A stretch of DNA of 50,264 nt from Porphyromonas sp. (GCF_030529325.1 NZ_JAUMXC010000012.1:1-50264), one strand, 5' to 3'; counted from the stretch's first letter, positions 16,101 through 24,566 are shown. Numbers and translations: made by a program. The notes: generated by a model from the sequence alone, not told the origin.

Positions 16101-16371
16101 CACCGGCACGTGGATTGCTGTTTTTAACCACGATGTTGACTCCGGGGATCGTCTCACCCTTGGAATCCACAACTGTACCGGTAATAACAAGTTTGGGAGC
16201 CTGCTGAGCTACTGTGACAACAGGACTTGGGGCTGTGTTGTCAGCATATAAGTCCACGAATGTCGTGCCCGAGAGAACTGCAGCAATGACAGAAACACAG
16301 AGAGTGTGCCCCCATGCGGGTCTCACTCGTGTAAGGTTTTGTTCATAACTGGGCTTTGAAAATATTCCCAT
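13159..16371 (-). CDS. SusC/RagA-type TonB-dependent outer-membrane transporter
   Basis: The product has about 1070 aa. After an export signal (about residues 15-45) comes a carboxypeptidase-regulatory-like domain (LVITGTVVDSKGETIPGV through the FIGFKTQEV region). It is followed by a TonB box-like LGEVVVTGM, a plug domain with SITILKDASATAIYGSRASN, and a long beta-barrel ending in SLSLNLVF, with Phe as last residue as usual. The frame could open at a TTG nine bases earlier, but the ATG at 16371 is the likelier start. It forms the barrel of the importer with the SusD protein downstream. No sigma/anti-sigma pair or hybrid sensor lies next to it, so its control is not apparent here. Confidence 0.95.
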   Translation of the reverse strand: MGIFSKPSYEQNLTRVRPAWGHTLCVSVIAAVLSGTTFVDLYADNTAPSPVVTVAQQAPKLVITGTVVDSKGETIPGVNIVVKNSNPRAGGRTNIDGEFTINMDTAPDKVVLVVSFIGFKTQEVPVPIKKGRVAPVKITLKEDTQALGEVVVTGMFTRKKEGFTGSIVTVKGEELKNLSTTNISKALSIIEPGLRIMDNINLGSDPNKLPDMRMRGQTTLPGGATSSDAISLKGEYNTFPNQPLLLLDGFEISIQTLMDLDPDRVSSITILKDASATAIYGSRASNGVIVIETYAPKEGTLNVSYNGNVRMETPDLSAYNLMDASEKLHTEHLAGLYAPQDLDALRDYQSRLREVKRGVNTYWLSQPLRTAWQQRHALTLEGGSQALRYKLYAGTNLTPGVMKGSERKTQTMALDLSYRFSKLLMKNSVTVDNSESNNSPYGNFSQYALLNPYLRPYGKDGEINKVMQAWNMLYNNSNIPYEVSNPLYNTTFHSLDRNSTFQIRNLFKLEYKPIDELRLSADISVRKGVGKGEIFRPAQHTDFTRVIDPTLKGSFKRDQSEEFGYSLDLTASYDNSFFDTHYVTGNVRYSIQENSREVYGATATGFPNDAMDNILFGKRYNDNLRGSEGTSRLVGGVLTMGYSYKYKYSLDFNLRVDGSSQFGSDNRFAPFWSAGAKWNLNKENFLKDVSWLNDLVFSVSYGVTGTQGFSPYQSRYLYTYGNLMRPYISSDATGTELVALGNKNLKWQQAETWNYRLETSLLDGRLTARAEYYRKFTKNSLAQLTLAPSIGFGSYPENIGSVQNQGVELNLSFIPYKDVSRDAYLIFTLNGAHNRDKLVKVSEALRKMNENNAANSLKTNAPLPQYQEGESLTRIWVMKSYGIDPATGDEILVRRDGTLTSEYDPAELVPIGSTEPLWQGNINTSFNYKGFGVNLSFNYQFGGQVYNQTLVDKVENADLRYNVDKRVLTDRWQKPGDLARYKRLTNSIGGADTKATSRFIMDDNIFRMSTLSLSYRMDSKNTPFLKKSFVKSMKWGAAVEDLFYLSTVKRERGLAYPFARQFSLSLNLVF

Positions 16372-16854
16372 AATACACAATTATTTTTTGATCGCGAGAT
16401 ATATACTATAAAATGAATGCTCAAGAAGAATGAAGAAGTCATCAATAAATTTATCGTTTTGACACCTCAATGGTAGTTTCCAAAAGAACCGGAGGGATAC
16501 ATCACACCAATCTTTAATATGGAGCTTGCCTACCTTGACAAATTAACGTGGATAACTTGATGAAGCAAGATGGATAACTTGATAAATCGATGTGGATTCA
16601 TATTGTATCTCTCCTTTTGATTTGATGTTTTAAAGGGTTTATACCGTCATGCGGAAATAAGTCAGAGCAACAAAAAGCTGATGTCAGAACATGTATACTC
16701 CAAAACTCAGTAAATAACAACTCCACCCAAAAGGATATAGACCAAACAAGACAGACACCGCCTTGCAAACCTGATGACACTCTTCTCGTCAACCAACAAC
16801 TCGAGCCCTACCCCGCCAAAAATAATGGCAGTGGTAGAGCCCAAGGTTGATATT
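16372..16854. other. Gene-free stretch upstream of the SusC operon
   Basis: No gene is supported. I find no exact TAnnTTTG box on the minus strand before the SusC start. A cluster of CTACCTTGA/GATAACTTGAT repeats lies at 16529-16590. A weak imperfect hairpin near 16806-16846 follows the M64 gene but lacks a T-run. Confidence 0.5.
16529..16590. repeat. Short direct repeats related to the dispersed palindrome
   Basis: GGATAACTTGAT occurs twice (16550-16561 and 16572-16583), preceded by CCTACCTTGACAAATTAAC. The CTACCTTGA and TAACTTGATGAA words are those seen at the edges of the palindromic elements at 9090 and 44444-44507. It may be a decayed member of that family or a binding-site array for the adjacent SusC promoter region. 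Confidence 0.4.
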
Positions 16855-18765
16855 TTACTTCTTCGTATTAGGTTTATCTACCTCCAAAAACCACTCTCTA
16901 AGTGGTCTGGGGCGGAATGCATCGGGTAGATAGCTCCTGATATTATCTATGTTTTCATATATGTTATAGAGCCTTTCAAAAATCAAATAACGAGAGTATG
17001 CATTGAACTTACTTTCTATACGATTGTCCTTCATCAAGCTCGTGCGACTCGATCTCCAGACTCCGGAGGCAAAGGTGTGACCACCCTCAAAATGATCTAC
17101 CTCCTCATAGCCCGGTAAACCATACATCCAAGCCCAAGGAGCCTTATTCTTGTCAGACTCTAAAGTGACATTCATGTAGTGTCGCTCAGAAGTACGGACA
17201 CCCTCAACCCAAGTCTCTTCCTGGTACCATCTCAAGGATTTCTTATCCCCCTCTGTAGGACCACCACCGGTAGAGTATTCGTCAGCAAGCTTCCCGAAAC
17301 CATGTCCTCCGGCCTCATGTGAAACTATGCGGGGAAACACACCGGGCTCGCTTTCTGAAGTAGAACAGATAGCTATAGCTTTGCCGGAAGTCTTGCTCAA
17401 CATACATGTACCACCGTACACCGGTGTATTTGCAACCATAACAACCACACCGGTCTCAACATGATATTCACCTCCGGCCTTCTCGATAGACTTCTTACAT
17501 CTGTCAATGACTCCATCAAAGTCTGTCAGAGTCATACCTCTCGAGCGATCTTCGAAATAGACACCATAGTGTGTATCCCGATGCTTACCGGCTTCGTGCT
17601 CTTCAATTGTGGTGATGCCTTTCTCTCTTGATTCGGCGTATAGGATCCATGCACTAAATCTATCCTTGAGTGCCTTAAATGGTTCGGTGTTGAATATTGC
17701 ATTGTAAGCTTCCATCATGAATTTCTGGTAAGTACCATTCTCAATATCCTCCTTGGTAAAACCATCGCCGGTAAAAATAAACGTCGGTCTCTTCACAACC
17801 TTTCCAAGTTGTGTCCAATCAAAAGAGGGAGCATATGTGGCTTTATGGAGTAACACTGCCTGGCCGGAGTCGGCTCTATATGCCTGAGTCAACTTTATGA
17901 TATAGTTTTTGTCACAGTCGGTATTTTTAAGGATAAGACGAGCAAACCTCATCTTGTCTTTGTCATTAACCTTCAAGTCAAAAACAATCTTGAACTTTTT
18001 GTCTGCAAAAGCAGAAGATTTCACCGAAATCCAATCTCCCTCTACACCCTCTAACTCGTGATTGAAAGGGATATTGGAGTCAAATTCCATGACAAACTCA
18101 GACTGATTGTAGTGGAGATAGTAGTCTTCCTTTTGAAGATCGACCTTAGGATCAGGGTACTGCTTGATGAGAACAGTCTCCGAGATGTTGCTTGCTTTAT
18201 CGACAATCTTGACCTCAGCTTGTCTTGGGACATCTTGGTTTTCAGACATATCCAAGATGACTCGGCTATCTTTCTTTACGTCATTTGAGACAAACTTCAA
18301 CCAGCTTTTGGCCTCTTGTGGGATGATAACCTCAGGATTGACATTACCCTCACAGTTGATAATGATTTTTTTAGCCTGAGCAAAGAAGAAAAATTCCTTA
18401 TCTTTCACAGTCAAAAAGGTTTTGACTGTCTGCTTTACACTCAGGAAGACAACATTTTCTGCTGCTTTTAAGGAAAGTCGAGCCTGTCTTTCGGCATTAT
18501 CCGGATTTTCCTTGGCAGTAAATTTCACTTGGAGTTCGCCGGCTTCTCCGGAACCCGGCTCCACTATCAACCACTGTGGGATATCGGTTATCTGCCAATT
18601 TCTGTTGGTCTCGAACTTAATAGTTTTACTTTCAGTGCCGGCACCAAATGTAACAGATGTCACCGGGACTTTGAGAAAAGCGGGCTCTTCCTTCCGGTCG
18701 GGTTTACAAGACCATACCCCCAAGATCAAAATTAACGTAAGAAATGATAGTAAATGTTTTTTCAT
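16855..18765 (-). CDS. BACON-domain lipoprotein with M64 (IgA-peptidase type) metallopeptidase domain
   Basis: The product has 636 aa from the chosen start, with signal MKKHLLSFLTLILILGVWSC (lipidated Cys20). Three BACON-like beta-sandwich modules cover about residues 27-295. A C-terminal M64 peptidase domain carries VSHEAGGHGFGKLADEY (about 481-497). This gives the zinc ligands His and His of HExxGH and the downstream Asp-Glu-Tyr expected of family M64. Two upstream ATGs (18804, 18771) exist. The one at 18804 lies inside an intergenic hairpin, and the one at 18765 gives a standard lipoprotein signal. It is last in the Omp28-DUF6029-BACON-M64 cluster. The family founder cleaves IgA, but substrates of Bacteroidota members are mostly unknown; BACON domains suggest binding to mucin or host glycoprotein. 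Surface location is inferred. Confidence 0.9.
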   Translation of the reverse strand: MKKHLLSFLTLILILGVWSCKPDRKEEPAFLKVPVTSVTFGAGTESKTIKFETNRNWQITDIPQWLIVEPGSGEAGELQVKFTAKENPDNAERQARLSLKAAENVVFLSVKQTVKTFLTVKDKEFFFFAQAKKIIINCEGNVNPEVIIPQEAKSWLKFVSNDVKKDSRVILDMSENQDVPRQAEVKIVDKASNISETVLIKQYPDPKVDLQKEDYYLHYNQSEFVMEFDSNIPFNHELEGVEGDWISVKSSAFADKKFKIVFDLKVNDKDKMRFARLILKNTDCDKNYIIKLTQAYRADSGQAVLLHKATYAPSFDWTQLGKVVKRPTFIFTGDGFTKEDIENGTYQKFMMEAYNAIFNTEPFKALKDRFSAWILYAESREKGITTIEEHEAGKHRDTHYGVYFEDRSRGMTLTDFDGVIDRCKKSIEKAGGEYHVETGVVVMVANTPVYGGTCMLSKTSGKAIAICSTSESEPGVFPRIVSHEAGGHGFGKLADEYSTGGGPTEGDKKSLRWYQEETWVEGVRTSERHYMNVTLESDKNKAPWAWMYGLPGYEEVDHFEGGHTFASGVWRSSRTSLMKDNRIESKFNAYSRYLIFERLYNIYENIDNIRSYLPDAFRPRPLREWFLEVDKPNTKK

Positions 18766-18783
18766 AAACATTTGATTTATCAG

Positions 18784-18815
18784 GCCCTCCCAATGCTTGA
18801 ACATTGGGAGAGCCC
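18784..18815 (-). promoter_or_regulatory. Intercistronic hairpin before the M64 gene
   Basis: CTCCCAATG (18788-18796, plus strand) pairs exactly with CATTGGGAG (18802-18810), with a partly matched GC-rich base. It lies between the multi-BACON stop (18839) and the M64 start. On the minus strand it is followed by TGATAAATCAAATG, not a T-run. It is therefore likelier an RNA-processing, stability or attenuation element that sets the level of the M64 gene relative to the upstream genes. Confidence 0.5.
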
Positions 18816-18838
18816 ATAATTAGTATGTAAAAAATCAA

Positions 18839-21133
18839 TTAAAATCTCAATATTGGTCGGATAGAGCAACGTATAGGAAGCTCAATATCATGCTCTTCTC
18901 TTTCAGTGACTGCAGAAGCATGTTGGTACTGATCCCACCATGGATAAACAGTCTTGAGGAGATAGACTCCTACTGATCCTAGTCCACTTTCTTGCGCACC
19001 GGCCTCAGTAGAAGAAATCATACGTGTAACCGCAGTGATCGTAGCACCGTCTATTCCGATATCACGGTAGAATATATTACCGCCATGTGATCGAATAATT
19101 TCATTGAGTTTTTCGATTGCCTGATTCCTCTTCTTTGCATTTTCAGGATCTTCCGAATCACGATCTTGAGGCAATACGATATCGGAACCTTCATGAATAC
19201 CATTTACATACAATACAAGCGTTTTGAGCTCATTCTTTGCAGGTATATACCATCCTTGGTTGCCTTTCTCTTGATCAAATTTTTCGACCCAACCCAAAGC
19301 CGGATAACGCTGCTGCCAAGTCTTACCTCTCAAGTCTTCAGCCGAACGTTTCTTAACAGCCTCAAGATTATTGCGTCCGTCATTAGGATCAAGACAGCAT
19401 GGTTTCATTTTCTTCATTGCATCATCAGCATCTTGATCTCTAGGGCCGGCATACATACCCACGCTCCAACATGGCATCTTAGTAGGATCATAACCTTGAT
19501 CGAGGAGTTTGTTGTCCTCAAATGAGAAGACATAGCCATTAGAGCCATTGTTGTAAACATGGTAAACAATACCTACAGCTTTTCCATCAATGTAGTAAAC
19601 ATCTCCAAGTTTATACTGCTTAGCTTGTTTTACAGTAAGAGCAGCTTCAACCTTTTCATTTCCGATAATTGCAACGACTTTCAATGCTGCAGTCCTTGTA
19701 GCTTCGGCCTTTGATGCCTTGAGTGACAATGTACCCTTTGCGGTATCCTCTTTGACAGTCAACCAATCAGGAGTTCCTTCAACAAACCAATCCTTAGCAT
19801 CGGTCAAAACCTTGATAATCTGCTCATTGCCCTCTGCATCGAGATAAACTTGCTCTGAAGAAAGAGTGATTTTTGTATTCCGGCCTGCGATGGTCACTTT
19901 GATTTCGTCGGTCGCAGTATTACCCGGGATACCGCAAGACAGCTTGATTGTAGCAGTCTTATTTTCACCTTGAGTATTTGGCTTCGCCTTGACGATCAAT
20001 TCGTCTTTTTCAGTCTTCTCTAAGGTGATCCAAGAAGCTTCACAAGTAGCTTCCCAATTGAAAATAGTAGGCTTTACAGCGACGGTTTCTTCTCCTCCTT
20101 GCTTTCCAAACAACAGACTCTTCTCTGAAATATTGAATGCTGCTTCGGGAGTCGCCACTTGTATCACTCTAAACTTTTGGAAGATACTTATCTCATTAGG
20201 TTTACCTTGATCCATTTTCGCATAGAGCAAAACTTCTTGAGTTCTTTCCTTGGTTTGAGGATTGATATCCGCAGAAATCTTGAAAGATCTCTTCTTAGTC
20301 TTGAGAAGTTCGGATCTTAGGGATGATGGTTGTTCGGTTATCTCCTCAATGTTATACATTCGATAACCCCATGCTCCGTTGAGGAGTTCATCCGGATCAA
20401 AATATTCAGTATTCCAATAGACATCTATTTTAACCGGAGTTCCCCTATAGTCAAGTTCTATTTCGTTAGAAGGAAGTATCTTAATATAGGGAGCATTAGG
20501 AGATTGTTCGATCTCCAACTTTTCCGTTGCTTGATTTCCCTCTTTTCCGACAGTCACCATGAGAGTCGCAGTACGTTTTTCCTTCGTAGGATTGTCTTGA
20601 GCTGTAAGGGTCATGATACTTCCTTCGATGACAGGCTCATTCATCCATTCGGGCTTACCACCTTCCCAAGAGAATGACACATGACCTACGGTGGAGATCA
20701 ATTCAACCGTAGTAGGCACCAGACCTTCACACTCAAGGATAGCTTTTCCGGGATTGAGTATAAGCGATACGGGCTCCTGCTTTGCCTGAGATATGTCGAC
20801 AGTAATAGTCTTGATTTCCTTACCGTTACTACTCTTGATAGTTACGGTTGCGTATCTGTCCTCCTCTGTATTGGAGTATTCATCTACGCTGACAGTCAAG
20901 GCCTTCTTCTCAACCTTTACTTTACACCAATCAGCATCAGATTTTGCCTCCCATTCATAGTTCGAGGAGACTTCGATTGTTTGTTCTGTGTCATCTGATT
21001 TGAACTCAAGGCTTTGTTTTGCCACTCTGAGTTCAACCGGCAATACAACGTCTTCTTCCTTCTTACAAGAGAAGAGAAGTATACTCAGCAGGGTTGCGAC
21101 AATCGTTAATTGCGCGATAAATTGTTTTCTCAT
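18839..21133 (-). CDS. Multi-BACON-domain surface lipoprotein
   Basis: The 764-aa lipoprotein has a signal ending ILLFSC (Cys23). It contains about five BACON-like modules, at roughly residues 30-117, 120-210, 212-330 (divergent), 335-430 and 432-515. They are marked by recurring W-x-x-A/W-I-T/L-V motifs and A-T-A-T-V-T/L edges. The C-terminal 240 residues start with YYIDGKAVGIVYHV and include NQGWYIPAKNELKTLVLYVN and a final LPIRCSIRPI. These resemble the FISUMP/DUF1566-like ends of other Bacteroidota lipoproteins. No catalytic motif is seen. It is 11 bases after the DUF6029 gene and 73 before the M64 gene. It is likely an adhesive or scaffolding partner of the peptidase (inference). Confidence 0.82.
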   Translation of the reverse strand: MRKQFIAQLTIVATLLSILLFSCKKEEDVVLPVELRVAKQSLEFKSDDTEQTIEVSSNYEWEAKSDADWCKVKVEKKALTVSVDEYSNTEEDRYATVTIKSSNGKEIKTITVDISQAKQEPVSLILNPGKAILECEGLVPTTVELISTVGHVSFSWEGGKPEWMNEPVIEGSIMTLTAQDNPTKEKRTATLMVTVGKEGNQATEKLEIEQSPNAPYIKILPSNEIELDYRGTPVKIDVYWNTEYFDPDELLNGAWGYRMYNIEEITEQPSSLRSELLKTKKRSFKISADINPQTKERTQEVLLYAKMDQGKPNEISIFQKFRVIQVATPEAAFNISEKSLLFGKQGGEETVAVKPTIFNWEATCEASWITLEKTEKDELIVKAKPNTQGENKTATIKLSCGIPGNTATDEIKVTIAGRNTKITLSSEQVYLDAEGNEQIIKVLTDAKDWFVEGTPDWLTVKEDTAKGTLSLKASKAEATRTAALKVVAIIGNEKVEAALTVKQAKQYKLGDVYYIDGKAVGIVYHVYNNGSNGYVFSFEDNKLLDQGYDPTKMPCWSVGMYAGPRDQDADDAMKKMKPCCLDPNDGRNNLEAVKKRSAEDLRGKTWQQRYPALGWVEKFDQEKGNQGWYIPAKNELKTLVLYVNGIHEGSDIVLPQDRDSEDPENAKKRNQAIEKLNEIIRSHGGNIFYRDIGIDGATITAVTRMISSTEAGAQESGLGSVGVYLLKTVYPWWDQYQHASAVTEREEHDIELPIRCSIRPILRF

Positions 21134-21144
21134 AATCTTATATT

Positions 21145-22794
21145 TTAGAATATTATATCCAATAAGTTTGTTGAGGAGATGTTGATCATGAATCCTGTAT
21201 ACTCAGGTACATATCGACAGACCCCCCCCGAACATTGTAATCCCTCCCTATTACGTCCGAAAGAAGCTCCGACTCGGAGTGATTTCCAAGTAAAATTAGC
21301 TCCGGCAGAAAAGTAGTGTATCTTCTTGCCTGCACTCTCGTAGTTGTACATATCACTGACATAGAACACCCAATACGGAGATAGTCCCCATTCGAGAAGT
21401 CCCATGATCCACCTCTGATCGTCCTTAGAGTCGCTCCAAGCATGCTGCAACTCCATCCGAAGAGAGTTTTTTCGTGTGATCTTATACAAAATATCCGTCA
21501 CGAGGACTCCGGTATTCATCTTCATTTTTCCATGTCCGAGGCGACTGAACTCCATACTCTGCTGCCAATCCATGACCATAACGGTCTTCAAAGCCTTATT
21601 CCACTTCTTCTCAAGTTCAAGGCCGACTTCAGCAAACGAGAGTTCACCTGACATATCCAAAAACTTATACTGACCCGGGGTATCCTTCGCTACCAATTTC
21701 TTGAAATATGATGCATTGAGATTAAAGGAGAGCGGATATCGGTCATTTGAGTTCAAAGGGATGCTCCCGAACACATCGACCTGACCACCAATCTCACCTC
21801 CGCCAAGACTCTTTGATGCAGAATGGGGATACAGAGACAAGAGCGCATACTTCTGCAATTTTGTCAGAGATGGGATATAGTTGAGGAAGACAGACTCTGT
21901 GTCGGTCAAGTCATCAATGCCCAAACTCATATTTTCAATCGAACGAAACTGAGAGGTAATCCCCAAGCCCTCAAAGTCCAATCCGGCGTTGAACAACAAC
22001 GCTTGACCCTTGGGAGCTAAGTTAGTGCCATCATGTATCATGTTGTTCCCCTTATAGGTGTATTCTCCACTGAGAGTCAACACACCTTTGCTCAGCTGAC
22101 CTCTTCCGGAGAAGCCATTGACGCTCCTCGGAGGTTTCAAATGCTCATACTCCAACTTTGAGTGATCGTCCCTCAATATCCAAGCCCCCCCGACAGAGAG
22201 TGTATTGACAACATCGTCGGGTAACAAATGAGAGAGAGAGACCTCGGCATCAAGACCATAAACTCTCGAGTGCACGTACCTCATATGCTTACGAGGCAAA
22301 CCTGCAAAAGTCTTTATGGAGAGCCAATCAAAAGGGCGAAGACGGAGAGAGACTCCCATCAAAGCGGTGTTTATTCCCAGAGCCCTATCCTCATAGGTCC
22401 TGAGAAGTAGCCCACTGCCAAACTGTTCATAAAATGAGCCTAATGTCGCTTCAACCTTAGGAGACAGATAGGATGCAAAGCCTTGCATCAGCCTACTACC
22501 CTTCAACTCGGAAGGGAATCCCAATAGTGCAGGCTCAAATACATCAAACTGAGCACCCATACGGAAGTTACCTACCCCATAACCGAGGTTCACAAATGTA
22601 TTGGTGCGAAACTTCCTGTCCTGCTCCGGAATCTTCAGTTCAGAGTCCTTGACATAGACACCGATATTCGACTCCACGCTTACGTTGAAGTGGCTTGGAG
22701 TCTGCCCATCCTTTTGTTGAGCAAATCCACTTACCCAACAAAAGGATAGACAAAATAGTATTATCGGCAATATATAGCTCTGATATAAATTCAT
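21145..22794 (-). CDS. DUF6029-family outer-membrane protein
   Basis: This is a 549-aa protein with a cleavable signal peptide (MNLYQSYILPIILFCLSFCW, cut near FAQQ). The N-terminal HFNVSVESNIGVYVKDSEL and NTFVNLGYGVGNFRMGAQFD are characteristic of DUF6029. The rest alternates aromatic and polar residues in beta-strands and ends with a hydrophobic strand closing in Phe (LLDIIF), consistent with an outer-membrane barrel. It starts 10 bases after the Omp28 stop. DUF6029 and Omp28-type genes are often neighbours in Bacteroidota. The function is unknown; a membrane anchor or export pore for the lipoproteins of this operon is a guess. Confidence 0.8.
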   Translation of the reverse strand: MNLYQSYILPIILFCLSFCWVSGFAQQKDGQTPSHFNVSVESNIGVYVKDSELKIPEQDRKFRTNTFVNLGYGVGNFRMGAQFDVFEPALLGFPSELKGSRLMQGFASYLSPKVEATLGSFYEQFGSGLLLRTYEDRALGINTALMGVSLRLRPFDWLSIKTFAGLPRKHMRYVHSRVYGLDAEVSLSHLLPDDVVNTLSVGGAWILRDDHSKLEYEHLKPPRSVNGFSGRGQLSKGVLTLSGEYTYKGNNMIHDGTNLAPKGQALLFNAGLDFEGLGITSQFRSIENMSLGIDDLTDTESVFLNYIPSLTKLQKYALLSLYPHSASKSLGGGEIGGQVDVFGSIPLNSNDRYPLSFNLNASYFKKLVAKDTPGQYKFLDMSGELSFAEVGLELEKKWNKALKTVMVMDWQQSMEFSRLGHGKMKMNTGVLVTDILYKITRKNSLRMELQHAWSDSKDDQRWIMGLLEWGLSPYWVFYVSDMYNYESAGKKIHYFSAGANFTWKSLRVGASFGRNREGLQCSGGVCRYVPEYTGFMINISSTNLLDIIF

Positions 22795-22804
22795 GCCGAT
22801 GTTA

Positions 22805-24067
22805 TCAATAACCTATTGCCTGACCGGCTTTTACCTGCTGGACATTCTTCACTTGTCCTTCAGGTTCTTTTACAAAAACAATGACATTGCAGTTTTCAGG
22901 CTTTGCCGAACCGATGTTGAATTCGGTGTTGAAGACTTTAGCCTTACCCTTCTCGACGCTGAAGTCCTGTCCAAGAACAGAAGGGCGATAACCACGCAAG
23001 ATCTGTTTCATCTCGATGACTCCCATATTATCTTGAGCGGCAGTTCTTCCATTTTCAACAAGCGCTGCGACAATCTTGCCATTCAAGTCAATCTTACCTG
23101 TCACATGAGCCAGCACTTTGATCTTGTCTCCATCAATCTTTGTATCGATCGAGATAGCGACATCAGAGTTGTTGGGGATCCATTGAGAGAGGAACACCTC
23201 TGCTCCGATGTTCCCTATCTTTATCTTTTTCTCTCCGCGATTGACAAATGAGTTTGGAGTTGCGCGTTCCCCTTTTGCCACATAGGTTATAAATGACATC
23301 GCATCTCTCCTTGCATCCTCATCAAGTATGTTATCATGGACAGAAGAGAACTCATTATGGATAGCGATGACAATTGCACGATCTGACTTCCCATCGACCT
23401 TCTCGATAGTCTCGATTTCCGATTTACAATAACGACAAGTGGTAGCCGTAAGAGTCTCGATCAAGGAACGTCCTGTGATAGTACGGAGATCTACTCCGGA
23501 GACAGTAAGCGATTTTTTTGCCTCCTTTCCGTTCCAAACACCGGTCACCTTACGAGTTCCCTTTTGCCGGAGGCGCAAGATATTGCCATCAATAGCTTTC
23601 CCATCAAGATAAAAAGTAGCACCTTCTGTTACTTCGAGATCGTTATCCCTGTCCCAGAGAGAAAGTGTGACCAAGTCACCTCCGTCAGCAACGATCGCTG
23701 CACGACTTGCTCTTACCTCAAAGTTTGCTTTCTCAGAAAGAGCCTTGACTTTGATGACATTAGACTTTGTGCCCGCAGTATTCTTAGCAAATACCTCAAA
23801 GTCTCCGGCAACAGTGCTAACCATACTGTTATCCAACAGCTCCTTTCCCCCGGCTGTGAAAATACAAGAGGCAGTGACATCCTTACCATCTTGATCTATC
23901 ACAGTGAAGGTCGCGTTGTCCTTGCCGTCAGCGATGATAACTTTTTTACTTGCCGTCAGTGTCAACGAAGGCTCGACAGGGGTAGATTTCCCACTATCAC
24001 TCTTACATGCTCCTACAAGGACAAACATGGCAAGAGTCAAAAATGTAAATAATACACGTGTGTTCAT
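22805..24067 (-). CDS. Omp28-related lipoprotein with Ig-like repeats and a CxxC thioredoxin-like motif
   Basis: The 420-aa product has a signal ending VLVGAC (Cys21). Two Ig-like/invasin-type repeats follow (about 33-108 and 115-190; both contain a V/I-I/V-A-D-G core: KKVIIADGKD and RAAIVADGGD). Then comes an Omp28-type domain with LIETLTATTCRYCKSEIE, which holds the thioredoxin-like CxxC (Cys211, Cys214), and DRAIVIAIHNEF. Omp28 proteins are outer-membrane lipoproteins first described in Porphyromonas. The CxxC may be redox active or structural. It is the first gene of the four-gene surface operon, behind a good -7 box and a leader hairpin at 24127-24147. Confidence 0.87.
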   Translation of the reverse strand: MNTRVLFTFLTLAMFVLVGACKSDSGKSTPVEPSLTLTASKKVIIADGKDNATFTVIDQDGKDVTASCIFTAGGKELLDNSMVSTVAGDFEVFAKNTAGTKSNVIKVKALSEKANFEVRASRAAIVADGGDLVTLSLWDRDNDLEVTEGATFYLDGKAIDGNILRLRQKGTRKVTGVWNGKEAKKSLTVSGVDLRTITGRSLIETLTATTCRYCKSEIETIEKVDGKSDRAIVIAIHNEFSSVHDNILDEDARRDAMSFITYVAKGERATPNSFVNRGEKKIKIGNIGAEVFLSQWIPNNSDVAISIDTKIDGDKIKVLAHVTGKIDLNGKIVAALVENGRTAAQDNMGVIEMKQILRGYRPSVLGQDFSVEKGKAKVFNTEFNIGSAKPENCNVIVFVKEPEGQVKNVQQVKAGQAIGY

Positions 24068-24159
24068 ACCGAATGTTTTTTATAATAGAATTAGGATGAA
24101 TTGATTTATCTTTCAGTATTCCGCAATGCTCTCTCATTTCGAGAGCACATTCACGTGCG

Positions 24160-24167
24160 CAAATTTA
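24160..24167 (-). promoter_or_regulatory. Predicted -7 box of the Omp28-DUF6029-BACON-M64 operon
   Basis: The minus strand reads TAAATTTG, an exact TAnnTTTG match, 93 bases before the ATG at 24067. The short leader contains a stem TGCTCTC/GAGAGCA (24127-24147). No clear -33 box is visible. Confidence 0.48.
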
Positions 24168-24522
24168 ACTAAGTTTTTGACATTATAAAGTAAAATCAAG
24201 ACATAATTTTTACTATTTAAACGATTAACGCTATCAGTGAGCCTCAAAACATCAATACACGCACATTAAAAAGAAATAAGTGCAATAAATGATTATCATG
24301 GCACTATTGCCTTTCGAAGGCCTTGAAGACATCACATCAGACAAAGAGAAAAAACTCCCTATCATCATTGAGCAAGAAAATGTAAGGTTAACAGTTAATA
24401 TAATACGACTGCTCTTTGTCGGAATTATCCATAAAATCACTCTTTGCTCTGACAGATCATCGGAAGATCTCCAAAAGACGGAAAAAGCACCAACGCAGGC
24501 CATTATATAATTGTAAAAACAG

Positions 24523-24566
24523 AAGCCCCCACCTATCGGGAAAAACCGATGGGTGGGGGCTTTTAT
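24523..24566. terminator. Strong terminator after the DUF5606 gene
   Basis: AAGCCCCCACC.ATCGG (24523-24539) pairs with CCGAT.GGTGGGGGCTT (24546-24562), a stem of about 17 bp around a six-base A-rich loop. TTTTATT follows on the plus strand and TTCTGTTTTT on the minus strand. It ends the nusB-DUF5606 transcript (stop at 24581) and could also work in the plus direction. Confidence 0.8.

Noticed and set aside
16598-16792. 64-codon minus-strand frame between the M64 gene and the SusC start
   Set aside because: No signal peptide, no domain and low-complexity composition; it would point into the SusC upstream region's opposite neighbour without a promoter.
16806-16846. Possible terminator after the M64 gene
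   Set aside because: Only short interrupted pairing (CTACC/GGTAG and GCCA/TGGC) and no T-run on the minus strand; too weak to list.
16855-24067. Type IX secretion C-terminal sorting domains on the BACON and M64 proteins
   Set aside because: The C-termini do not show the conserved glycine-rich sorting-domain motifs, and all of these proteins except the barrel have clear lipoprotein signals instead.
24289-24510. 73-codon plus-strand frame in the gap after the Omp28 promoter
   Set aside because: No family similarity, no promoter box or ribosome binding site, and it runs towards the strong terminator at 24523 from a region that otherwise looks noncoding.
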